Assembly (NCBI GenBank): GCA_947493195.1
Contig: CANLQG010000003.1
Location: 310,001 to 374,000, forward strand
Direction of reading: 5' to 3'
From: an uncultured Sphingomonadaceae bacterium
GTDB taxonomy: Bacteria; Pseudomonadota; Alphaproteobacteria; Sphingomonadales; Sphingomonadaceae
DNA: 64,000 nucleotides
Below the pieces are notes generated by a model. The model was given only the letters and a program-made list of their open reading frames with translations, searched no databases and was not told the origin of the DNA. Below, piece by piece: positions 14,786-23,173 of this stretch; within the stretch, counting starts at the first letter, position 1; every line of letters begins with the position of its first letter. Made by a program: the position numbers and the translations under genes.

Positions 14786-16315
14786 ATGACCCGATCCCGC
14801 CTGCTCGCAGTCTGCCTTGCTGCCCTCCTGCCCCTGTCGTTGGCCGCTTGCGGCAGCGGTGCCGACGCGCCCGCCGAAGAGGCGCATGGGCACGGAGGCG
14901 GCGGGATCGTGGTCACTGACTTTACCGAGACGACCGAGCTGTTCGTCGAGTACAGGCCGCTGGTCATGGGCAAGAACCGCCGGTTCGACGCGCACGTGAC
15001 CTGGCTCGACAGCTATGATCCGGTGACCGACGGCACCCTGACCGCCGAACTGACCTGGCCCGACGGATCGACCGATACGGCGGAAGCCGAGCCGAGCGAT
15101 GTCGAAGGGATATTCCGCCCGCTGCTGACCGCTTCCAAGAGCGGGACGGCGCGGCTGCGGCTCGTGCTGGACAACCCGCGCGGTGTGTCCTCGCACAACC
15201 TTGGCGACGTCACCGTCTACGCTACCAGCAAGGAAGGGGCAGAGGCGGCCCCACCCGAAACCGAGATCGAAGGTGCGATCGCCTTCACCAAGGAAGTGCA
15301 GTGGCGCATTCCTTTCATGACCGCGCCCGCCACCATGGACGAGCTCGCCGAAACTGTGCCGGTGACGGTCGACGTGCAAATGCAACCGCAGGCCGAGGCC
15401 ATCGTTTCCGCGCCCGTCGACGGCATCGTGCGCGCGCCGCGGGTCTATTCTTCAGGCAGCAATGTTCGTCGCGGACAGACGCTGGCGAGCATTTCATCGA
15501 CACTCGGCAGCGGCGAGGATGTGGCCACGCTCGAGCTGGCGATCAACGAGGCGTCCATCGCCCGCGATGCGGCGGCGCGCGAAGTTGCACGGATGAACAG
15601 CCTGGTAGAGGACGAAGCGGTTCCAGCACGGCGTCTGGACGAAGCGCGGACCAATCTGCGACTTGCCGAAGCGCAGCTGCGCTCTGCGCGGCAGCGGCGC
15701 AATGCCGTGGCCGGAGGCGGAGCCGGTGTGCCCGTGATCGCGCCGATTTCCGGCGAAATTCTCGAAAGCTCACTCGTGCAGGGCAAGGGTGTGCAAGGCG
15801 GCGAACAGCTTATGCGCATCGGCAATCCCGCCGCACTTTGGCTGGTCGCGCGCGTTCCCGAGAGCCTCGCCGCGCAGGTTGGCAGTCTGCAGGGCATCGA
15901 CCTGAACCTGCCGGGTGAAACCATCTCCCTTGGCCCCGGCGATGTATCGCTGGTGCAGCGGGGCGCGGCTATTGATCCCGCCACCCGCACACTTCCAGTG
16001 ATCTTCGCTTGGAACAGCCGCGCGGTTCGCCCCGGCCAGCGGTTGCAGGGTAGCCTGCGCACCGGCACCGCGACCGCGCGGCTGACTATTCCGGCAGGCG
16101 CAATCCTGAACGAAGGGGGGCAGGACGTCGTCTACGTGATGCTGGGTGGTGAGACGTTCCAGCGCCGCGCGGTGACAGTGCTGTCCCGCAGCGGTGATCG
16201 CGTGGCCGTGGAAGGCCAGATCGAGGCCGGCGAACGCGTGGTATCGCAGGGTGCCTCGGCTGTGCGTGCCGCGGCGGCAACGCCCGGCGCGTTCGGCCAC
16301 GGGCATGCGCACTGA
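14786..16315 (+). CDS. RND efflux periplasmic adaptor (HlyD/CzcB family), lipoprotein
   Basis: 509 aa. Lipobox SLAAC with Cys22, then a His/Gly segment (AHGHGGGG) near 33-40 and a C-terminal GHGHAH, both likely metal-binding. An extra N-terminal beta domain (residues about 45-160) precedes the usual membrane-fusion layout: barrel-sandwich hybrid (APVDGIVRAPRVYSSG), alpha-hairpin (residues about 240-290), the second lipoyl half (APISGEILESSL) and beta-barrel domains. It links the inner-membrane pump to the TolC-like channel. The His decoration points to metal rather than drugs. Ends 11 nt before the pump gene. Confidence 0.85.
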   Translation: MTRSRLLAVCLAALLPLSLAACGSGADAPAEEAHGHGGGGIVVTDFTETTELFVEYRPLVMGKNRRFDAHVTWLDSYDPVTDGTLTAELTWPDGSTDTAEAEPSDVEGIFRPLLTASKSGTARLRLVLDNPRGVSSHNLGDVTVYATSKEGAEAAPPETEIEGAIAFTKEVQWRIPFMTAPATMDELAETVPVTVDVQMQPQAEAIVSAPVDGIVRAPRVYSSGSNVRRGQTLASISSTLGSGEDVATLELAINEASIARDAAAREVARMNSLVEDEAVPARRLDEARTNLRLAEAQLRSARQRRNAVAGGGAGVPVIAPISGEILESSLVQGKGVQGGEQLMRIGNPAALWLVARVPESLAAQVGSLQGIDLNLPGETISLGPGDVSLVQRGAAIDPATRTLPVIFAWNSRAVRPGQRLQGSLRTGTATARLTIPAGAILNEGGQDVVYVMLGGETFQRRAVTVLSRSGDRVAVEGQIEAGERVVSQGASAVRAAAATPGAFGHGHAH

Positions 16316-16326
16316 GGGGCCGGACA

Positions 16327-19300
16327 ATGCTTGAACGTCCCGGAATGCTTGAAACTCTGGTCCGCTGGAGCCTCGAAAACCGCATCGCGGTCTATGCCAT
16401 CGCGCTGCTATTGACGGCCTTCGGGGCATGGACCGCCATGCGCACGCCGGTAGACGTGCTGCCCGACCTTACCGCGCCGACTGTCACCGTGGTGGTCGAT
16501 GCTGACGGCTATACGCCGACTGAAGTCGAGCAGCGCATCACCATCCCGCTGGAAACCGCGCTGAACGGCGCGCCGGGCTTGCGACGTATCCGCTCGAACA
16601 GCGCGACCGGCCTTGCCGTCGTGACGATGGAATACGACTGGTCGACCGAACCGGAGCAGGCGCGGCGTGTCACCGCCGAACGGCTCCAGAACGCGACCGA
16701 CGAATTGCCCGACGACGTTCCGCCGCCGCACATGACGCCCGCCAGCTCGGTGATGGGCGAGATCATGTTCGTTGCCATGCGGTCCGACACGGCGAGCCCG
16801 ATGGAGCTGAAATCCACCGCCGACTGGATCGTGCGCCGCCGCGTGATGTCGGTGCCCGGCATTGCCGAGGTGATGACCATCGGCGGTGACGAGCGCCAAG
16901 TCCAATTGCTGGTCGATCCGGCGCGGCTGTCAACGCGAGGCATCGGCCTCAACCAGGTGGTGGAGGCGATGAGCAGTGCCAGCGCCAACCAGAGCGCAGG
17001 CGTCGTGGTCGAGAACGGACAGGAACTGCTGATCGAGGGCGTAGGCCGTGCCGCCACTGCGGAAGAGTTCGGCAACGTCGTGGTCGGCGAAGCGGGCGGT
17101 CTGCCCGTGCTTGCGCGCGAAGTGGGCGAGATCCGCATCGGCGAAGGCCTAAAACGCGGCACCGGGGCGTTCAACGGCGAACCTGCTGTGATCCTCGCCA
17201 TCCAGAAGCAGCCCGGCGCCAACACGCTTGAACTCACCGACCGGCTCGATACCGTATTCGCCGAGATCCAGCGCACCCTTCCTGAAGGCATGGTGCTGGA
17301 GACGCAGGTATTCCGCCAGGCCGATTTCATCCAGCGCTCAGTCGACAACGTCACCACCGCGCTGATCGAGGGACTGGTCCTCGTCGCGATCATCGTCTTC
17401 ATCTTCCTCGTTAGCTGGCGCGCAACTGCCGTGGCGCTGGCGGCGATCCCCGTTTCGGTGGTGAGCGCGATCATCGTCATCAATTCGGGCGGCGGCACGA
17501 TCAACACGGTGACGCTGGGCGGACTTGCCATCGCACTAGGCATGCTGGTCGATGATGCGATCATCGTGGTCGAGAACGTGGTCCGGCGCTTGCGGCTGGA
17601 ACGCGAGAAGCCCGAGAGCGAGCGGGAAAGCGACATCAAGGTTGTCGCCGCCGCCACCAGCGAGGTGCAAGGTGCGATCATCTTTGCAACGCTGATCATC
17701 CTGCTCGTCTTCCTGCCAATATTCGGCCTAACGGGCATCGAGGGGCGCCTGCTGCAGCCGCTCGCGCTGGCCTATGGCGTATCGCTGCTGGCCAGCCTCG
17801 CCGTTGCGCTAACCCTGACTCCGGCGCTCAGCTACGACCTGCTCAGCCGGAAGCCCGAGGACGTCGGCAACGAGCCGAAATGGGTCATCCGCATGAAGGC
17901 ATGGTATGACGGCGTCCTGTCACGCTGGCTGGACCGCTGGAAAGTCCTCGCCGTCGCCTCGCTGGTGATGGTCGTTGCGGCTGGCATCGGCATCGCACTG
18001 GCGGGCCGCTCCTTCCTGCCCGAATTCAACGAAGGCTCGCTGACGGTCAACGTCACCAAGCTTCCCGGCACCAGCCTGGAGGATATCGACCGCGCGGCGA
18101 GCGAGGTCGAGGCCGCGCTGCTCTCGCAACCCGAAGTGCTGACCACGGCGCGCCGGACCGGCCGCGCTCCGGGCGATCCGCACGCGCAGGAAGTCTTCGC
18201 TTCCGAGATCGAGGCGACCTTGGCCGAGGACGGTCGAGACCGAGAAGAGCTGGTCTCTGCCCTGCGTGGGGGAGTCGGAGCAGTGCCTGGCGTTCAGGCC
18301 ATCTTCGGCCAGCCTATCGGACACCGGATCGACCACATCCTCTCAGGCGCGCGCGCCAATATCGCGATCAAGCTCTTCGCGCCCGATAGCGACACATTGC
18401 AGACGATCACGACGCAGGTGGAAAGCGCAGTCTCCACCATTCCCGGCGCGGTTGACGTGCAGAAGGACACGCAGAGCCGCGTGCCCTACCTCCGCGTGCG
18501 TCTGCGCCGTGCGGACCTCGCCAATTACGGCCTCGCGGTGGAGGATGTGACCGGCGCAATCCAGGCCGCGATTGCCGGGGCCGAGGTAGGCCAGCTGGTC
18601 GAGCGGCCTGTCATCACCGATGTCGTGGTGCGCTACGACCCTGCGCAATACAACGACGCTGGGCAGATGGAGAACATGCTGCTCGCCGCTCCCGACGGGC
18701 AGTTGCTGCCGCTGGCCGCGGTGGCAGACGTGGTGCGCGATCAGGGACCAAACGCCATCACGCGCGAAAGCGTCGAGCGAATGCAGCTCGTCATGGCCAA
18801 TGTCTCCGGCCGTGATCTGGGGGCGGTTGTTGCAGACGTCGAATCCGCGTTGGAAGGTATCGACCTTCCGCAAGGTTCTCACATCGAATTTGGCGGACAA
18901 TTCGAAAGCGCGGCCAGCGCAACGCGGACGTTGATGGCGCTGGGGCTGATCGTGCTCGTCGGCATGTTCCTGCTGCTGCGCCAGGCGTTCCGCTCATCCA
19001 ACGATGCGGCGCTGGTGATGATCAACCTGCCTTTGGCATTGGTGGGCGGCGTTGTCGGATTGTGGCTGACCGGAGGCGTGCTGTCGGTCGCGACGATCGT
19101 CGGCTTCATCACGCTGTTCGGCATCGCCACGCGCAACGGCGTGATGATGGTGACGCATATCAAGCACCTTCAGGCGGTTGAGGGAGTCAGCGATCTGGCA
19201 GAAGCCGTGCGGCGCGGTGCGGAAGAACGGCTCGTGCCGATCCTGATGACCGCCATCTCCGCCGGGCTTGCGCTCGTCCCGCTGGCCATCGCGATGGGCG

Positions 19301-19497
19301 AGCCGGGCAGCGAGATACAGGCGCCCATGGCTATCGTGATCCTGTGCGGGCTGACCAGTTCGACGGTGCTCAACATGCTCGTGCTGCCCGCCATCTACCT
19401 CAAGGTGACGCGGGATGGATGGGGCGTTGCCCAATTGCGCGATCGCATGCGGCGCAAGGATGACGCCACGACTGCCGAGCCAGAACCGCCAAGGTGA
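16327..19497 (+). CDS. RND efflux pump, CusA/CzcA-like heavy-metal family
   Basis: 1056 aa inner-membrane proton-driven exporter, the usual RND length, with 12 membrane segments and two large periplasmic loops. The N-terminus (LVRWSLENRIAVYAIALLLTAFGAW, quoted in part) and the DVLPDLTAPTVTV segment are CzcA/CusA-like, as is RRTGRAPGDPHAQEVFASE in the second half. TM4 reads VDDAIIVVEN with D409-D410, the paired-Asp form usual in drug-type RND pumps, whereas CzcA has VDGA. The ion therefore cannot be predicted safely; the His-rich partners favour a divalent metal. Start ATG 16327 follows GAGGGG; ATG 16345 is an alternative. Confidence 0.88.
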   Translation: MLERPGMLETLVRWSLENRIAVYAIALLLTAFGAWTAMRTPVDVLPDLTAPTVTVVVDADGYTPTEVEQRITIPLETALNGAPGLRRIRSNSATGLAVVTMEYDWSTEPEQARRVTAERLQNATDELPDDVPPPHMTPASSVMGEIMFVAMRSDTASPMELKSTADWIVRRRVMSVPGIAEVMTIGGDERQVQLLVDPARLSTRGIGLNQVVEAMSSASANQSAGVVVENGQELLIEGVGRAATAEEFGNVVVGEAGGLPVLAREVGEIRIGEGLKRGTGAFNGEPAVILAIQKQPGANTLELTDRLDTVFAEIQRTLPEGMVLETQVFRQADFIQRSVDNVTTALIEGLVLVAIIVFIFLVSWRATAVALAAIPVSVVSAIIVINSGGGTINTVTLGGLAIALGMLVDDAIIVVENVVRRLRLEREKPESERESDIKVVAAATSEVQGAIIFATLIILLVFLPIFGLTGIEGRLLQPLALAYGVSLLASLAVALTLTPALSYDLLSRKPEDVGNEPKWVIRMKAWYDGVLSRWLDRWKVLAVASLVMVVAAGIGIALAGRSFLPEFNEGSLTVNVTKLPGTSLEDIDRAASEVEAALLSQPEVLTTARRTGRAPGDPHAQEVFASEIEATLAEDGRDREELVSALRGGVGAVPGVQAIFGQPIGHRIDHILSGARANIAIKLFAPDSDTLQTITTQVESAVSTIPGAVDVQKDTQSRVPYLRVRLRRADLANYGLAVEDVTGAIQAAIAGAEVGQLVERPVITDVVVRYDPAQYNDAGQMENMLLAAPDGQLLPLAAVADVVRDQGPNAITRESVERMQLVMANVSGRDLGAVVADVESALEGIDLPQGSHIEFGGQFESAASATRTLMALGLIVLVGMFLLLRQAFRSSNDAALVMINLPLALVGGVVGLWLTGGVLSVATIVGFITLFGIATRNGVMMVTHIKHLQAVEGVSDLAEAVRRGAEERLVPILMTAISAGLALVPLAIAMGEPGSEIQAPMAIVILCGLTSSTVLNMLVLPAIYLKVTRDGWGVAQLRDRMRRKDDATTAEPEPPR

Positions 19498-19511
19498 TAG
19501 GAGAAAGCGCG

Positions 19512-19637
19512 ATGGGATATTTCCTGCTCAAGGCGGCATTGTCCGGCATCATCATCGCCATCGCCAGCAAGGTCCACGCTGAGATGGCTCGATTGGCGCT
19601 CACTCGCGCAGTTAGCCTAGTTCGACGGAGAGCATAG
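19512..19637 (+). pseudogene. Truncated DUF3147-like membrane protein fragment
   Basis: ATG 19512 follows GGAGAAAGCGCG, a good ribosome binding site, and opens with MGYFLLKAALSGIIIAIASK, which matches the N-terminus I know for DUF3147-type membrane proteins often found after metal RND pumps in sphingomonads. After about 21 residues the similarity stops and the frame ends at TAG 19635, giving only 41 aa where the family is about 115. No continuation is visible in other frames, so the gene was cut by a deletion or insertion at about 19575. Confidence 0.5.
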
Positions 19638-19860
19638 GATAGTCGCGCTGCGCCCCCGCGGCGGACATGGTGCCGATGCTCTTACATAATTTTCGGGATT
19701 CCGTTCAAACCAACCGCCTCACTCCAGTTCGAGGGTTGGCAACGGCTAACTGCCCTAATTTTTTAGGCGCAATAGGGCATAAAGGTCCGGCTAGCCTTGG
19801 CTCAAAGTCCGACCGGTCCGTGACGACCCGTTCTGGCAGTCGGTTCTACAACGCAACTGT
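19638..19860 (+). other. Decayed region with an inverted repeat, possible oriT relic
   Basis: No gene is supported. TGCCCTA (19751-19757) and TAGGGCA (19773-19779) form a perfect 7-nt inverted repeat. The opposite strand between the arms reads TTGCGCC, which partly resembles the GCGCC core of MobQ-type nick regions. It lies about 80 nt upstream of a relaxase remnant, the usual place for an origin of transfer. The resemblance is short and could be chance. Confidence 0.25.
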
Positions 19861-20614
19861 TTGCCGTCCAAAGTGCGCGAGCAAATCCTTGCCAATGGCA
19901 GCGAGTGGATCGACATCGAAACGGAGGGAATTGAAGCGACACTGACGGCATTGCGCGGGTGTGGCTGGCATGAGCGCGGCGCCGACGACGGTTCGAGCGG
20001 ACAAAGAGCGCGGGTGCGCGCTGGTGAAATCAAATATTACGCGGGCAGCTCGCCGGAACTTCAGCGCCGCATCGTGGGCGAGATACCCAAGGAATTGGAT
20101 GGCGCAGCCAAACGACGCGTCTTGGAAGAATTCACGAACGAATTTCGCAGTCGCGCATGGACGCTTACGAAAGAAGCAAAGCCGGATATGCTGCGACGGG
20201 GAAGCCATATCCCAAGAACGGAAAGCAAAGCGGCAAATCGAGCTGTGGAGGGAAGCTGCCGCCAACCCGCAACCTGAGTGGGAGGGTATGTGGGAACCGG
20301 ATATCGTGTTCGATTACAAAACCGATTCCGGAAAGAAAAAAGCCACATACCCTTTCGATCGCAACGTTCATGAAGATACGCGGGGCGATGGATGGATTTT
20401 CGACCTCAAGACAAAATTCGCAAGTATCGTGAACGAGGAACTGCGCGCTGTTGGCAGCGAAACGCAGTTTCACCCTGGTAAGCTCTCTGAAATCGGCATC
20501 GACAAAGAAGCCGACGTACATCTCTTGGTCCTGGGCAGAACTGGCACGAGAAACAAGGGTAACCCACGCTCGAGTGTAACGATAACGAACAGCGTCAGTG
20601 GGATCACCAGATGA
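19861..20614 (+). pseudogene. Remnant of a MobA/MobL plasmid relaxase
   Basis: Two overlapping frames together read like the body of a MobA/MobL mobilisation protein. The first gives RRIVGEIPKELDGAAKRRVL and EEFTNEF (the GEIP-HELD segment of the family). After a shift the second gives KRQIELWREA, ATYPFDRNV, GDGWIFDLKTKFA, then NEELRAVG and LSEIGIDKEADVHL, equivalent to the family's N..L...G....D.R...MGID..P.EHLG block, and finally RTGTRNKGN. The N-terminal catalytic tyrosine and His-triad region is missing and the frame is broken near 20160-20230, so it cannot be active. It marks past entry of a mobilisable element. Base composition is lower in GC than the flanking genes. Confidence 0.6.
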
Positions 20615-21097
20615 GGGAACTATTTCGACAGCACCCTCTCGCGATGCAACCAACGGATGCGCCCACTCATACGCTTCGTTTCGTCCCGTTGGCGCGCATC
20701 GATAGCGCGGCCGCTTCTTGTGCGACATAGTATGCAAAGCGCACCCGGGTGGCGATCCGCGACGGGGGCAACCTGTCGTTCCAGGGCTATCTCGGCTCCT
20801 GGAGATGACCCAGCGTTCTGCTGATTACGCTGGTGCCCGCGGTAGCCTTCGTCGTCTGGTAGTTGGCGGGGAGCGGCGACCGGATCGTTCAGCAAACAGT
20901 TGCCGACGGTTCCATGAAGCCAGCCGTGAAATTGTCTTATACGTGGTGAGGTGGAGCGGTCAGCCATTGCGTGCCCTGTCGTCGACCCTGAACGTAAAAA
21001 ATCTCGAAACAAAACTTGCAGATGCAAATGACTCGCATTAGCGGTTATTTGAACGCGCCGCTGTCGGCCTCCACAACCATGTTTCAGGGAAACCATC
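20615..21097 (+). other. 483-nt intergenic region upstream of the TonB receptor
   Basis: No intact gene found. Around 20755-20805 one frame reads RDGGNLSFQGYLGS before a stop, faintly like the C-terminal end of a DUF2147 protein, which would make it another fragment. The last 75 nt hold a Fur-type operator and the promoter of the receptor gene. The rest looks like decayed DNA continuous with the relaxase remnant. Confidence 0.45.
21024..21042 (+). promoter_or_regulatory. Putative Fur box
   Basis: GCAAATGACTCGCATTAGC is an interrupted palindrome: GC-N-AATG, five central bases, CATT-N-GC. This is the shape of alphaproteobacterial and enterobacterial Fur operators built on AATGA...TCATT. It ends 55 nt before the start codon of the TonB receptor, a normal position for an iron-repressed promoter. 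A Fur-like gene lies at 38937 in this window. Confidence 0.6.
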
Positions 21098-23173
21098 ATG
21101 AGAACTTACAAGGCGGGTCTTCTCGCCGCAGCCACGCTTTGCTGGCCTTCCATTGCACTGGCGCAGACTGCCCCCGACATCGAACCGGATAACGGCACAC
21201 AGGTCGCACCTGAGGAAGAGGCCATCGTGGTGGTCGGCAAGCTGACCGACTCCGCACTCGATCGCGACGATATCGAGATCACACAGGCGAATGATCTCGG
21301 CGACCTGTTCCGCCGCACTCCTTCGGTCTCGGTCGGCGGCGCAATCGGCATCGCAGAGAAGATCTACGTTCGCGGACTGGAAGATGCCCAGCTCAACATC
21401 TCCATCGACGGTGCGCAAATCCAGGGCACGCTCTTCCACCACGTCGGGCGCGTTTCTGTCGAACCGGAATTGCTGGAACGGGTGGACGTGCAGACCGGGG
21501 CGGGCGAAGCCACTTCCGGGTTCGGCGCCATCGGCGGCGCCATCCGCTTCCGCACGCGCGATGCGGTCGACCTGCTGGAAACGGGGCGCGACATCGGCGG
21601 GATCGCCCGCGCCGGTTGGTTCTCTAATGACGGTTACAAGCTGTCGGGCACGGCATACGGGCGGCTTGTTGGCGATGTCGGGATCATTGCTTCTTATGTG
21701 AATCAGAACCGCGATCCCTACGAAGATGGCGACGGCAACCTTGTCGCCGGGAGCGGTGCCGAGCAGAATGTTGGCTTCGTCAAGATCGGCGGCGATATCG
21801 GCATGGGGCACGGCTTCTCGCTCAGCTACGAACAGCGCGACGAGGAAGGCGAATTCGGTGCCCGCCCGAACTGGCCGGTGCTGGAAGGCGATACCCTGTT
21901 CCCGGCAGAGGCGCAGCGCCGCACCGTGATCGGCAACTATCGCTACGACAGCGGCGGTATCCTGGGCGTTGAACTGACCGGTTACTGGTCCCGCGCGGAA
22001 TTCGAACTCGACCGGTTCGACCGCTGGGGCCTCTACGGTGCCGAAATCGAGAACTGGGGCGCGGACGCCCGGCTGAACCTTGCCGCCGGAATGCATGATG
22101 TGACCCTCGGCATGGAATATCGAAACGATCATGTATCGAGCGCCTATCTTGGCGATCCGTCCCTGTGGCAGCCCTGGGCATGGGACCCGGCTGTCGGCCG
22201 CTTCACCGAGGAAGGCGAACTTTTTGGACTCTACGTTCAGGATCGCTGGCAGGTCTTCGACCAGCTGCTGGTGAGTTTCGGCGCGCGCTACGACAATTAC
22301 AGCCTCGATCTCGTCACCTATGGCGGCGGCGCGGATAGCGATGGCGTTTCCTTCAACATCGGCGCGGATTACGAAATCGTGCCCGGTCTGACGGCGAATG
22401 TCGGCTATGCCGAGGCCTTCCGCGGCAAAGAAATCGGCGATGCCTTCACGCTGGAACACAATGCCGCATGGGCGATCCTGCAGCCGGGCCTCCAGCCGGA
22501 GACGGTCAACAATATCGAGGCAGGTCTCGCCTACGATAAGGACGGCTTTTACGCCTCGGCTGCTTACTATCGCATGGAGATCGAGAACGTCGTCCTCGAC
22601 CAGCTCTACCGCGATCGCACGACTACGCCGCCGCAGAACAACACCTACTACGAGAACGTCGGCGAGTTTCGTTCGGAAGGCTTCGAGCTTCGCGCCGGTT
22701 ATCGGGCGGGTGTGTTCGGGGTGAGCGGATTCTATAACCACTACAACCCGGAACTGAACGATCTTCCGGTGAACGGTTACGAGCATCTCGCGCTGGGCAA
22801 CACCCTGGGCGACCAATGGAACGTCAGCGCCACGTTCGACCCCGCGCCCTCGCTGGGCTTCGAGGCCAGCCTGACCCGTTTCGAGCGCGTGGAGGATCTG
22901 GAAACGCTCTTCCGCGATGTGGAGCTGGGTTATGTCCCGGAAACGCAGTTCATCGACAAGCCTGGCTACACTACGGTGGACCTGTTCGCCCGCTGGCAGC
23001 CCTTCGGCACGGATCGCTTCGAATTGCTGGCGGCCGTCTACAACCTGTTCGACGAGGCCTACCTGGCGCACGCCAGCGTGGGCGATTACACCGCCATTCC
23101 GGACTACGAGATCGTACGCGGTGTGAACGAACCGGGCCGCAACGTCCGTGTCAGCGCCTCGGTCCGCTTCTGA
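21098..23173 (+). CDS. TonB-dependent receptor, probably siderophore or heme type
   Basis: 691 aa. Signal peptide (LLAAATLCWPSIALAQ), a TonB-box-like EEAIVVVGKL near 42-51, a plug (DLFRRTPSVSVGGAIG, KIYVRGLEDAQLNISIDG, ERVDVQTGAGEATSGFGAIGGA in part) and a beta-barrel ending in RVSASVRF. The length is that of ferric-siderophore or heme receptors rather than the larger carbohydrate receptors. A Fur box lies upstream and a PepSY membrane protein overlaps its stop codon by one base (TGATG), a pairing typical of ferric-chelate uptake with reduction at the inner membrane. The particular siderophore cannot be told. Confidence 0.9.
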   Translation: MRTYKAGLLAAATLCWPSIALAQTAPDIEPDNGTQVAPEEEAIVVVGKLTDSALDRDDIEITQANDLGDLFRRTPSVSVGGAIGIAEKIYVRGLEDAQLNISIDGAQIQGTLFHHVGRVSVEPELLERVDVQTGAGEATSGFGAIGGAIRFRTRDAVDLLETGRDIGGIARAGWFSNDGYKLSGTAYGRLVGDVGIIASYVNQNRDPYEDGDGNLVAGSGAEQNVGFVKIGGDIGMGHGFSLSYEQRDEEGEFGARPNWPVLEGDTLFPAEAQRRTVIGNYRYDSGGILGVELTGYWSRAEFELDRFDRWGLYGAEIENWGADARLNLAAGMHDVTLGMEYRNDHVSSAYLGDPSLWQPWAWDPAVGRFTEEGELFGLYVQDRWQVFDQLLVSFGARYDNYSLDLVTYGGGADSDGVSFNIGADYEIVPGLTANVGYAEAFRGKEIGDAFTLEHNAAWAILQPGLQPETVNNIEAGLAYDKDGFYASAAYYRMEIENVVLDQLYRDRTTTPPQNNTYYENVGEFRSEGFELRAGYRAGVFGVSGFYNHYNPELNDLPVNGYEHLALGNTLGDQWNVSATFDPAPSLGFEASLTRFERVEDLETLFRDVELGYVPETQFIDKPGYTTVDLFARWQPFGTDRFELLAAVYNLFDEAYLAHASVGDYTAIPDYEIVRGVNEPGRNVRVSASVRF

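Noticed and set aside
19638-19860. A tRNA or attachment site at the edge of the mobilisation remnant
   Set aside because: I looked for a cloverleaf and the GGTTCGAATCC-type arm near the break and found none, nor a direct repeat that would define an att site.
20755-20805. RDGGNLSFQGYLGS as the end of a DUF2147 gene
   Set aside because: The match is a dozen residues with a stop right after, too short to call; mentioned only as a possible fragment.
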